A DNA stretch of 64,000 nt from CAYMCO01 sp964388955 (GTDB lineage Bacteria > Chloroflexota > Anaerolineae > Anaerolineales > E44-bin32). The notes below the pieces were generated by a model that was not told the DNA's origin, searched no databases, and saw only the letters and a list, made by a program, of their open reading frames with translations. The DNA lies in the NCBI GenBank assembly GCA_964388955.1, contig CAYMCO010000031.1, forward strand, positions 4,801 through 68,800, given 5' to 3'. Both the position numbers and the translations under genes were made by a program. This document shows positions 25,940 to 33,691 of the stretch, one piece after another. The stretch's first letter is position 1; each line of letters begins with the position of its first letter.

Positions 25940-27082
25940 GTGCGGGCGGAAATCATCACCATCGGTACCGAGCTGCTGCTCGGGGAGATCGTGGATACCA
26001 ACACCACTACGATTGCCAGGGCCTTGCGCGATCTGGGGATAGATCTCTTCAGGTGCATGACCGTGGGCGACAACGCGGAGCGCATATCCGGCGCCATCCA
26101 AGAATCGCTGACGCGCGCCGAGGTGGTGATCACCAGCGGCGGCCTCGGCCCCACCGTGGATGATGCCACACGCGAGGGGATCTCCCGGGCGTTTTCCCTC
26201 CCACTGGAGTTCCGGGAGGAGTTGTGGAAACAGATCGAAGATCGATTCGAACGCTTCGGCGTTCGACCCACGGAGAATAACCGCCAGCAGGCCCAAGTGC
26301 CCCGTGGCAGCGTTGCCCTCGAGAACCCCGTCGGCACCGCCCCCGCGTTTATCGTCGAGGCGGCGGGCACGACGCTCATCGCCTTGCCGGGTGTGCCCAG
26401 CGAACTGCAGGTCCTGCTCGAGCAGGCCGTGAAACCCTATTTGCGGGAACGCTTCGGATTGGGGTACGTGATTCACACCCGGACCCTGCGCACCGTGGGC
26501 GTTGGGGAATCCTCTTTGGATAGCCGGATTGGGGACTTGGAGCAGCTCGACAATCCCACCGTCGGGCTGGCCGCGCACCCTGGACAGGTGGATATTCGCA
26601 TCACGGCAAAAGCGGAGACGGTCGGCCGGGCCAGAGAAATGGTTGCGGAGATCGAGGCCGACTTGCTCGGTCGGCTGGGAGATTTGGTCTTCGGGTACGA
26701 CGGCGACACGTTGGAGGCGGTTGCCCTGGACCAGATCCGCCGCAAGGGATGGCGTGTCTGCTCCGTCGAAGCAGGCATGGGCGGTTTGTTGGCAGAGCGA
26801 TTGGCGGCCATTGGCGGCCCTTTCGCCGCTGGGGTCGTTCTGTCCAGCTCGGCCTCGGAGCGAGTGCTCGAGAAGGAGCTCACCCGCGCCAGGGCGGCCT
26901 TTGGAGCGGAGCTTGGGCTGGGCCTGCACCTCGCCCAAGCGGAGGGGCGTCACAGATTGATCGTCTTGCTGAAGATGCCACACGCGGACCAGCGGCGGGA
27001 ATACACCTATGGGGGCGCCTCTGAAAACGCCCCTCGCTGGGCCGCCGGCATGGCGCTAGACATGGTCCGGAGACAAGTCTAG
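25940..27082 (+). CDS. cinA: CinA-like protein with degenerate C-terminal PncC domain
   Basis: 380 residues; GTG start two bases after the preceding stop. Residues 1-~170 are the COG1058/MoCF-like domain: AEIITIGTELLLGEIVDTN and ITSGGLGPTVDDATREG, then TALPGVPSE-like LIALPGVPSELQVL. Residues ~255-380 correspond to the PncC nicotinamide-nucleotide amidase domain, but the active-site block that normally reads ESCTGG is EAGMGG (about residues 277-282), so the catalytic Ser is absent. The downstream GGVVAYSN-like strand reads AGVVLSSS. The N-terminal pyrophosphatase may still act on ADP-ribose or NAD-related compounds, while the amidase half is probably inactive. Confidence 0.88.
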   Translation: MRAEIITIGTELLLGEIVDTNTTTIARALRDLGIDLFRCMTVGDNAERISGAIQESLTRAEVVITSGGLGPTVDDATREGISRAFSLPLEFREELWKQIEDRFERFGVRPTENNRQQAQVPRGSVALENPVGTAPAFIVEAAGTTLIALPGVPSELQVLLEQAVKPYLRERFGLGYVIHTRTLRTVGVGESSLDSRIGDLEQLDNPTVGLAAHPGQVDIRITAKAETVGRAREMVAEIEADLLGRLGDLVFGYDGDTLEAVALDQIRRKGWRVCSVEAGMGGLLAERLAAIGGPFAAGVVLSSSASERVLEKELTRARAAFGAELGLGLHLAQAEGRHRLIVLLKMPHADQRREYTYGGASENAPRWAAGMALDMVRRQV

Positions 27083-27240
27083 CAGGGAGGCCCAATTCCC
27101 GATTTCTCGCGAGCATTGATGAGTGCCCGCAGAAGGCCCCACAAATCAGGTCGCCCCGGCACGCACAGCGGCGTTTGCTCACTGCTTTGAGATCGCGCCG
27201 TGGGGTCAGAGGCTGAGGAGGATGCCCAAGGCCTGAAAAA

Positions 27241-28923
27241 TCACTCCGGTGTGAAGCAGACCTCAGCCTCAAAGTTCCAGACACAACCCTCATTGGCATG
27301 CAGGCGGCACTCTGCAATGTCATAATCCGCACACGGATCACGCGGTTTGTGGCCCCCACCCCCATGCTTCTTCTCTTCTTCTACGATGCAAGTCTCAAAG
27401 AAGACGGATTGGCTGGCGCATTTCACATCCCCCGTGCTTGGCAAGGTGAACCAGCAAATCCGCGACGTGGGGTCGAAAGCCCCCCCTATAGGGCAAACGG
27501 GGAAATCGAGCGGGGTGCCCTTCTTCCGCACACAGCACGATGCATCATCGCCTAGAGAATACCCTGGAGCACAGACTACCCTTCCAGGGATCGGAGGCCC
27601 ATCATACTTGCATAGGCTTGTGTCTTCCTGCAACACATAGGGAAGATCGCAAGCTGCCGGCACGCCCAGTTCAACCACAGGAGGTGGACAGGATTTGCAT
27701 GCAGTGATGTCTACCGTTGCGCCATAATCTCCCACGCATGACAGGGTATCCTCGTCATACAGATCACATGAGACGCTCCCGAGAGTGGAATAGTCGATTT
27801 CGGCATCGGCCGGTGTCCATGAGATATTGTTGCCCCGCCAGCCCGCTTCGTTGCAGTAGGTCACTACACTCAGCGCCGGTTCCGGCACGACACACGCCGC
27901 AGAGCCTCCCGGGGCTTCATCAGGGTTTGCGGCCAGATCGTCTGAGGGGGAATGTGCCAATACTTCGCAGGGAGGGGCGTATTCGTGAGCGTTGCCGACC
28001 ACGCAGCGGAAGCCGAGATCATTCCGGTACTCGTCCGGTCCCAGGAAGTACCTCAGCGCGGATTCGACCATTTCCGGCCCGCTCCTGAAAGTGCTGCCGC
28101 GCACCGAGCGGACTTCCCCGTGGTCCGGGCCCATGGGATTGTCGAACGGGGCTTCGCTGTAGTAGTTCTCCTGATACCAGTCCGAGACCCACTCAAACAC
28201 GTTCCCCGCCATATCGAGTACCTCATAGGGGGAGACTCCCAGCGGGTAATCGATGACTGCGCTGGTTCTTCCCACGCAATCATTGAAATTCAGCAGTTCG
28301 CAGTTCGGCTCAGTATCATAATAGCCCCAAGGAAAGATCCTTCCCTCAGTGCCGCGTGCGGTCTTTTCCCACTGGGCCTCAGTCGGCAGATGGCCGCCCA
28401 CAGACTGGCAGTATTCTTCCGCCTGATGCCACCGAACGCCTACGACTGGGTGATCTGCGAGCTCCGGATCTTCCAAGTCCGGGAGGGCAGGATCAACCGC
28501 GGGAGGGGAACATTCTTCCATCGCCATGCAGTTCAAATACATGCGATTGGTCACCTCGGTGCGGTAGATCCAGAAGCCATCCATGTAGACCATGTGCTCG
28601 GGGTTATCCTCGTCATCTTGGCCCATCACGAATTCGCCCGGCGGCACATACACCAAGAGACTGCCATCGAGCCAGCGCAGGGTGCTACCCGGTTCGGGCG
28701 GGGGGACTTCGACGCCCACAGGCGCTTCCGTGGCTTGGTCCGCGCCCACTGTCTCCGGGATCGAGGTGTTTTCCACCGGAGGGTTCTCTGTGGCTGCTGT
28801 GGGAGTTGAACCCGAACCGGACCCCGAGATGAGCGAGAGGAAATTACAGGCCAAGATAAGCAGATTGATGCTGAGGGCCCCCAGTATCACGCGGAGACGC
28901 TGATTAGCCAGGTTGCTCTTCAT
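27241..28923 (-). CDS. Lipoprotein with FGE/SUMF1-type domain and cysteine-rich C-terminus
   Basis: 560 residues from ATG 28923, chosen for its GGGAGG SD and because it opens with a lipoprotein signal whose lipobox is LILAC (about residues 18-22). A Thr/Ser/Pro-rich linker leads to an FGE-sulfatase-fold domain at ~105-330: VPPGEFVMGQDDEDNP, EVTNRMYLNCM, PVVGVRWHQAEEYC, GHLPTEAQWEKTARG, and DMAGNVFEWVSDWY. The strand that holds the two copper/catalytic Cys in true formylglycine-generating enzymes reads VRGSTFRSGPE here, without Cys, so it is probably not an FGE. Residues ~345-560 hold about 20 Cys and no domain I know. An extracytoplasmic binding or structural role is likely; the gene stands alone. 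Confidence 0.8.
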   Translation of the reverse strand: MKSNLANQRLRVILGALSINLLILACNFLSLISGSGSGSTPTAATENPPVENTSIPETVGADQATEAPVGVEVPPPEPGSTLRWLDGSLLVYVPPGEFVMGQDDEDNPEHMVYMDGFWIYRTEVTNRMYLNCMAMEECSPPAVDPALPDLEDPELADHPVVGVRWHQAEEYCQSVGGHLPTEAQWEKTARGTEGRIFPWGYYDTEPNCELLNFNDCVGRTSAVIDYPLGVSPYEVLDMAGNVFEWVSDWYQENYYSEAPFDNPMGPDHGEVRSVRGSTFRSGPEMVESALRYFLGPDEYRNDLGFRCVVGNAHEYAPPCEVLAHSPSDDLAANPDEAPGGSAACVVPEPALSVVTYCNEAGWRGNNISWTPADAEIDYSTLGSVSCDLYDEDTLSCVGDYGATVDITACKSCPPPVVELGVPAACDLPYVLQEDTSLCKYDGPPIPGRVVCAPGYSLGDDASCCVRKKGTPLDFPVCPIGGAFDPTSRICWFTLPSTGDVKCASQSVFFETCIVEEEKKHGGGGHKPRDPCADYDIAECRLHANEGCVWNFEAEVCFTPE

Positions 28924-29038
28924 TTTTCCCTCCCGCCTTGCATTTGGCATACATCCGATCACAGCGCACAAGTGTGTACGTCTACCAAATACCTCGGACA
29001 GGAGCAAAGTGCCACGAAGAGGTACCTTATCTCCCTGG

Positions 29039-29068
29039 ATTATATACGCACATTCTAACAATTCCCAA
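29039..29068 (-). promoter_or_regulatory. Promoter of the FGE-like lipoprotein gene
   Basis: Minus strand: -35 TTGGGA (29063-29068), 18-base spacer, -10 TATAAT (29039-29044). The leader to ATG 28923 is about 110 bases. Confidence 0.6.
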
Positions 29069-29133
29069 TTCATGGACTTCGGGCTCTCTTCTTCTTTTCT
29101 GTTGCTCCCTGTTCACCCCGGTTTGAGACATCC

Positions 29134-29162
29134 TTTATAAGCGGCGGGGAGCATGCTACAAT
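29134..29162 (+). promoter_or_regulatory. Possible promoter of tRNA-Gly
   Basis: -10 TACAAT (29157-29162) with a weak -35 TTTATA (29134-29139) at 17 bases. It would start transcription at about 29169, the first base of the leader hairpin. Confidence 0.4.
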
Positions 29163-29168
29163 AGGCCT

Positions 29169-29195
29169 CGGCCCGACGGGAAGCTCGTCGGGCCG
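29169..29195 (+). other. Ten-bp GC hairpin in the tRNA-Gly leader
   Basis: CGGCCCGACG (29169-29178), loop GGAAGCT, CGTCGGGCCG (29186-29195): a perfect 10-bp stem ending four bases before the mature tRNA 5' end. It would form the whole 5' leader of the precursor that RNase P removes. Confidence 0.55.
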
Positions 29196-29199
29196 GCAG

Positions 29200-29271
29200 G
29201 CGGGTGTAGCCAAGTGGTAAGGCAGTAGCTTCCCAAGCTACCATTCGTGGGTTCGAATCCCATCACCCGCT
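29200..29271 (+). tRNA. tRNA-Gly (anticodon CCC)
   Basis: 72-nt cloverleaf. Acceptor arms GCGGGTG (29200-29206) and CACCCGC (29264-29270) pair perfectly, with discriminator T. The anticodon stem GTAGC/GCTAC encloses loop TTCCCAA, giving anticodon CCC (29232-29234), which reads GGG. The T-arm has TTCGAAT. The 3' CCA is not encoded (CCT follows), so it must be added after transcription. A separate terminator-like hairpin follows at 29309. Confidence 0.95.
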
Positions 29272-29308
29272 CCTGAAGAGCCCAATTCAGATTGCATTCT
29301 GACCAGGA

Positions 29309-29341
29309 ACCTCCCAGGTGTCATAGACGGGAGGTCTTCTT
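29309..29341 (+). terminator. Terminator after tRNA-Gly
   Basis: Stem ACCTCCC (29309-29315) / GGGAGGT (29329-29335), followed by CTTCTT. Spacing from the tRNA is 37 bases. The T-run is interrupted, so this is moderate evidence. Confidence 0.5.
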
Positions 29342-29548
29342 CATGTCTGGCCGGAGCCGGATTCAGCCCAATGGGCAGTATATTCGCGCATAATGCGCCG
29401 AGAGGCTTGCTTGATTGGGGCTTCAGCCCTGTGCGCCCTGCTCAGCTCTGGCTTCAGTGCAGCGCGCATGGGGATGATCTTCCCGGCCGGATGCTGGGCG
29501 GATCTGCAGGGGCCGGATCTGGGGGAGAGGCCGTATTGGCAACCGAAG

Positions 29549-30568
29549 TCACCAAGAGAGGTCGATGACTCTGGCATCCTGCCGCGCGTCCAGATCTAGG
29601 ACAGCCACAACCGGGAAGTGGTCTGAGCCTCCGTTCTGCTCGACCACGCGCGCGCTGGCGGGAGAGAAATCCCGGCTGCAGAAAACATAGTCGATGCGCA
29701 CCAAGGGGAAGGGGAGCTGGATGCCAAGCTTGGGGGACGCCGGATAAGTGAATCCAAATCCATTTCCACGCTCGACAAATGCATCTCTGAGCGCGCCGCT
29801 GAGAAGGGCGTAGTTCTCGGACTGCGGCGTGGTGTTGAAATCGCCCACCAGCAACAATGGGCCGGAAACCCGGCTCACCTCGTGGCTCAGCGCCTGGACG
29901 AATTCTTTCTGTTCCTCCCAGCTCTCCCTAAACCCGATCGGCAGCAGCTTGGGTGTGTGGACATTTAGGATCGTGATCCGCCCAATAGGCGCCTCGATAA
30001 TCACCTTCTGATAGCGATAATCCGGCAGCGGGGACAAAGGCGTGACCGGGAATCTGCTGAGCAGAGCTTGCCCCTCTGCAAATTGATCCTCTCCAAGCGT
30101 ATTGTACGGGTAGGTCTCAGCCAAAGAGTCCACCAGGGCGGCGCTCATCTCCTGGCTCGTCTCTTGCAGCGCGACAATATCCGCATCCGCTGAAAGGATG
30201 ATGTCGACGATCTCGCGAGGGTTTGGATTGGTCTTGTGGATGTTGAAGGTCATGACGGAAATCTGACCCAAGCTTTCCCTTGTCAAGGGAAGGCTTCTGA
30301 AGTTGGGGAGGAAGCGCATTCCCATCAGCGCCGCCGCCAGGGTCAGCCCAATCGCCAAGGGCCTGTCGCCAAGCAGAAGTGCGACGACGACAAGGATCAT
30401 CAGGCCAAGCGCGAGCCAGAGAGTGAAATAGTTGACAAAGGCCACCAACCCAATGCGCTCACCTGGCCATATCCGGAGCAGATTCCAGGCGACAAAGAAG
30501 GCCGCCAGTATCCACATGGCGAAACGAGCCAGTGCGCCGAATCGTCCAACGTATCGCCGATCCATCAT
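29549..30568 (-). CDS. Membrane-anchored endonuclease/exonuclease/phosphatase (EEP) family protein
   Basis: 339 residues. About three hydrophobic segments occupy residues ~15-95, then a full EEP domain follows: VMTFNIHKTN (Asn), ADIVALQETS (metal-binding Glu), ILNVHTPKL, LVGDFNTTP (the D-x-N pair), RIDYVFCSRD and the terminal GGSDHFPVVA (Asp-His). The family covers DNases, sphingomyelinases and inositol phosphatases. With a membrane anchor the active site is most likely outside the cytoplasm, so phospholipid or extracellular DNA or nucleotide substrates are plausible. Transcribed alone; convergent with tRNA-Gly. Substrate unknown. Confidence 0.85.
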   Translation of the reverse strand: MMDRRYVGRFGALARFAMWILAAFFVAWNLLRIWPGERIGLVAFVNYFTLWLALGLMILVVVALLLGDRPLAIGLTLAAALMGMRFLPNFRSLPLTRESLGQISVMTFNIHKTNPNPREIVDIILSADADIVALQETSQEMSAALVDSLAETYPYNTLGEDQFAEGQALLSRFPVTPLSPLPDYRYQKVIIEAPIGRITILNVHTPKLLPIGFRESWEEQKEFVQALSHEVSRVSGPLLLVGDFNTTPQSENYALLSGALRDAFVERGNGFGFTYPASPKLGIQLPFPLVRIDYVFCSRDFSPASARVVEQNGGSDHFPVVAVLDLDARQDARVIDLSW

Positions 30569-31302
30569 CCCAGACTAACCACGAGACTGAGTATAGCCCA
30601 ATTCCCTCCCGTACCGTGGTTTGGGGCCTCCCCAAGGTCCCGGTGATCGGGAAGAGCATTCGCTTGCAGGCCGAGGGTTCGGAAACGCGCGTTGTTCGAC
30701 GGAAAGCTCCAACCTCTGAAGACCGATGCGGATGAACATGGCGGAGTCGTCGCCATATTGAGCCGGTTGGGCGCCGGCATGCCGGAACCCTCCACCCAAT
30801 AGGCGCGGAAGCCGCATCCGGAATGCCAGCCCCACCGGATCAGCATATATCTCCGGTGGGGTTTCGCCCACTCCCTGATCGCCGCCCCCAGAAACGCGAT
30901 CCCCCCGAGGTATGAGGCGGATTACTCGAAAACCGGTGTATATAATAGAATATGCTCGCCAAGCGTAAATTGCCATTGGTCCAAAGATGAAATAGGATCT
31001 TGGGCCGACATGCGAGATGGGTAGGGTGCGTTAGCCGACACAGACAACGACCTCCACCGGGCGAGGGGCCGATGCCGTTTGGCGCGAGGACGCCGTGCAA
31101 TCACGGGCCCCGGAGCATTCACCACCCTGGCGGGGTCAATCCTGCCCCCAAGTTGAGATTCCCGGCGGCTTCGCAAGCGCGGTGAGCGGCGATGGTGCTG
31201 CTCCGCTTCTTGCGACCCTCAAGAGAAGCCGACGCACTCGGACGAATATCACCGGTACCGCCCACAAGCAGATGGCCGGCGCTCGAGGATTGAGGTGTTC
31301 CG
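30569..31302. other. 734-base gap with no recognisable gene
   Basis: Lies between the divergent EEP gene and the sensory island. I see a TATAAT at 30941-30946 without a matching -35, and a GTAGGGTGCGTTAG phrase at 31020 that resembles common intergenic repeat phrases. Short open frames here have no motifs. It may hold the control region of the sensory operon. Confidence 0.4.
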
Positions 31303-31773
31303 ATGGTCACAACGCATTCAAATCCATCCCCCGGGCACGGAGAGGTGGATCCGGCTGAGGGATTCGTGAGGGGGGAACTCAAGGATAAGACCGTATTGGT
31401 CGTCGAGGACACGGCCTCCAACTACGGGCTGCTCTCGCGCATGTTGGAACATATGGGAGCGCGCTGCCTGTGGAAGACCTCCGGTCGGGAGGTGACCGAG
31501 TTCATCCAGACCAGCGGCAGCGTGGATCTGATCTTCATGGATCTGCGGCTCCCTTATGAAGACGGCTATGCCGCGCTTAGAAGGATTCGTGCAACCGAGG
31601 AATTGCGCGGTATCCCGGTGGTGGCCGTGACCGCGTATGCCAGCCAGGAGGAAATGCGGCGTTCCTATCAAGCTGGCTTTGACGGTTTTCTCGGAAAGCC
31701 CTTGGAGCCGGATCGCTTCCCGAGTCAAGTGCGGCGTATCCTCTCTGGAGAACCTGTTTGGGACGTGGAGTGA
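31303..31773 (+). CDS. Single-domain response regulator (CheY-like receiver)
   Basis: 156 residues; after ~27 variable residues it is one receiver domain and nothing else. VLVVEDTASN gives the acidic pair, IFMDLRLP the phosphoacceptor (Asp80), VVAVTAYAS the Thr switch and FLGKPLEP the conserved Lys. A GTG codon at 31369, nearer the domain, is an alternative start. No DNA-binding output domain, so it probably relays phosphate or binds protein partners. It is the first gene of the sensory island: three bases separate its stop from receptor 1. The most likely phosphodonor is the hybrid kinase at 39287. Confidence 0.88.
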   Translation: MVTTHSNPSPGHGEVDPAEGFVRGELKDKTVLVVEDTASNYGLLSRMLEHMGARCLWKTSGREVTEFIQTSGSVDLIFMDLRLPYEDGYAALRRIRATEELRGIPVVAVTAYASQEEMRRSYQAGFDGFLGKPLEPDRFPSQVRRILSGEPVWDVE

Positions 31774-31776
31774 TGA

Positions 31777-33681
31777 ATGACTGAGACAACCGACACCACA
31801 CTTTCCCCGCGCCGGACCCGCCCCCGCCGAAGCCTGGGGGGGCGCCTGACTTTCGTGCTCATGCCGCTGGTGCTCATCCCGATCCTGATCATGGGCGGTC
31901 TGGCCTACATGCGCTCACGCGACATCCTGCGCGGCCAGGCCAGCGCCCAGATGACCTCCGCCGCCCAGTCCCAGGTCTCCGTCCTGCAGGACTGGATCCA
32001 GGTCCGGGAGCAGCGCCTCCAGCTCGGCGCCCAGAGATCCGAAGTGCGCTCCAGCATCGCCGACCTGCTCTCTCAGTCCCCGCCTCCCGCTTCCAGCCTC
32101 GACGCCCTGCACGCTGAACTCGATGACCTGCGCTCCTACCAGGGCCAGTCCATGTTCAGCCAACTGCTTGTCGCCCGCCTCTCGGACGGCTTCGTCATCG
32201 CCGCCTCCAACCCCGCCTGGGAAGGCCAGCCCCTCCCCGCCCTGCTCTCCGGCTCCCTCCCCGCTGCCTCCGCCTCCACCCGCACCATCTACGATGACCC
32301 GCTCCTCTCCCCAGGCTCTATCGTCATGCTTTCCGCCGTCCCCTTGCGCACCCTCGACCCCCAGTCTCCAGACACCCTGCTCATCGGCGCCAACCTCGAC
32401 CTGCGCTTCGCCGCCCTCATGGAAGAAATGCAGGTCTACTGGGAAGAGCGCGGCCCGTACCTCGTCCAACGCGGCAGCACCCTGCTCGCCCTCGCCCCAG
32501 ACGTCATCATCCAGCTCCCCACCTACGCCACCAGCCCCTCCGCCCAGCCCATGCCCGACCACCCCATCTTCTCCCACCTCTCCACCTCCTCCGGCGTCAT
32601 CGAGTACGATAGCCTCGACGGCACCCCCGTCCTCGGCGCCTTCCAGTGGCTCCCAGACCTCAACCTCGGCGTGCTCGTCGAACTCCCCCAGTCCGACGTC
32701 TTCGCCGGCCTCTCCAGCCTCGTCCCCTACACCCTCGGCCTCGTCGTCCTCGCCGCCGCCCTCACCTGGATCGTCATGCTCGTCACCACCAGCCGCATGC
32801 TCCGCCCCCTGGGCACGCTCACCGAGTTCGCCCAGCGCATCTCGCGCGGTGAGTGGCGCTTCCGCGTCCCCGAAGAACGCTCCGACGAGATCGGCCTGCT
32901 CGCCTCCGCCTTCAACCGCATGGCCGAAGATCTCAGCCAGCTCTATCGCTCCCTCGAAGCGCGCGTCGAAGAGCGCACCCGCCAGATCCGCACCGCCGCC
33001 GAGGTGGCGCGCGCTGTGACATCCACCCCTGCATTGGCCGAGCTGCTGCGGCTGGCGGTGACTCTGATCCGGGATCGCTTCGGGTATCGACATGCCTCCA
33101 TTTATTTCCTCGATGACAGCGGGGAATTCGCCATTCTGCAGGAGTCCACAGGGGAGGCCGGCCGCCGATTGATGTCTCGCAATCACCGCATCCGACTGGG
33201 AGATGATAGTCTGATCGGATGGGTCAGCCACCATAACCAACCGCGGGTCGCCTCGGTGCGAGAAGCCGAGGGATTTTCGCTGCAGGCGGACGTCTTTCCC
33301 GAGGCAAAAGCCGAGGTGGCCATCCCGCTCCAGGTGGCTGGCAATATGCTTGGCGTTCTGGACGTGCACAGCGCCGATCCCGAAGCCTTTGGACCCGAAG
33401 AACTGGAAGTGCTCGGGACTCTGGCCGACCAGCTATCGGCCGCCATCCAGAACGCCCGCCTGGCGCAGCAGTCCGCAGAGGCGGCCGAGCGGGCCCTGCT
33501 CGCCAGCCGACTGACCGGCCAGTTGAGCGGCCTCCTGGACGTGGAGGATGTTCTGGAAACCTCCGCCGATGCCCTCCACCGAAGCCTGGGCAACCCGGAC
33601 CTGATCATCAGGCTGAATACCTCTGACCTGGGCGCGCCGCAGGGCGGCGGGGGTGAGCCCTCCGGCTTGGAGGAAAGATGA
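31777..33681 (+). CDS. Kinase-less membrane receptor 1: TM-Cache-TM-HAMP-GAF
   Basis: 634 residues. TM1 is at ~25-45, an extracytoplasmic dCache-like ligand domain at ~46-305, TM2 at ~312-338, HAMP with coiled coil at ~335-405 (FAQRISRGEWRFRVPEERSD), one GAF domain at ~410-565, and a short tail with LDVEDVLETSADALHRSLG and IIRLN. There is no HisKA, GGDEF or phosphatase module, so the signal must be passed to another protein. Bases 31842-33008 of this gene appear identical to 36012-37178 in receptor 3 and favour C-ending codons, unlike the flanks. First of three consecutive receptors. Confidence 0.85.
   Translation: MTETTDTTLSPRRTRPRRSLGGRLTFVLMPLVLIPILIMGGLAYMRSRDILRGQASAQMTSAAQSQVSVLQDWIQVREQRLQLGAQRSEVRSSIADLLSQSPPPASSLDALHAELDDLRSYQGQSMFSQLLVARLSDGFVIAASNPAWEGQPLPALLSGSLPAASASTRTIYDDPLLSPGSIVMLSAVPLRTLDPQSPDTLLIGANLDLRFAALMEEMQVYWEERGPYLVQRGSTLLALAPDVIIQLPTYATSPSAQPMPDHPIFSHLSTSSGVIEYDSLDGTPVLGAFQWLPDLNLGVLVELPQSDVFAGLSSLVPYTLGLVVLAAALTWIVMLVTTSRMLRPLGTLTEFAQRISRGEWRFRVPEERSDEIGLLASAFNRMAEDLSQLYRSLEARVEERTRQIRTAAEVARAVTSTPALAELLRLAVTLIRDRFGYRHASIYFLDDSGEFAILQESTGEAGRRLMSRNHRIRLGDDSLIGWVSHHNQPRVASVREAEGFSLQADVFPEAKAEVAIPLQVAGNMLGVLDVHSADPEAFGPEELEVLGTLADQLSAAIQNARLAQQSAEAAERALLASRLTGQLSGLLDVEDVLETSADALHRSLGNPDLIIRLNTSDLGAPQGGGGEPSGLEER
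31842..33008 (+). repeat. Perfect 1167-bp repeat, copy 1 (sensor cassette)
   Basis: Line-by-line comparison with 36012-37178 shows no difference in 1167 bases; the bases just outside differ at both ends (31841 G against 36011 C, 33009 G against 37179 C). The copy encodes TM1 through the HAMP coiled coil. Offset between copies is 4170 bases. Confidence 0.95.
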
Positions 33682-33691
33682 GGATCGGGAC

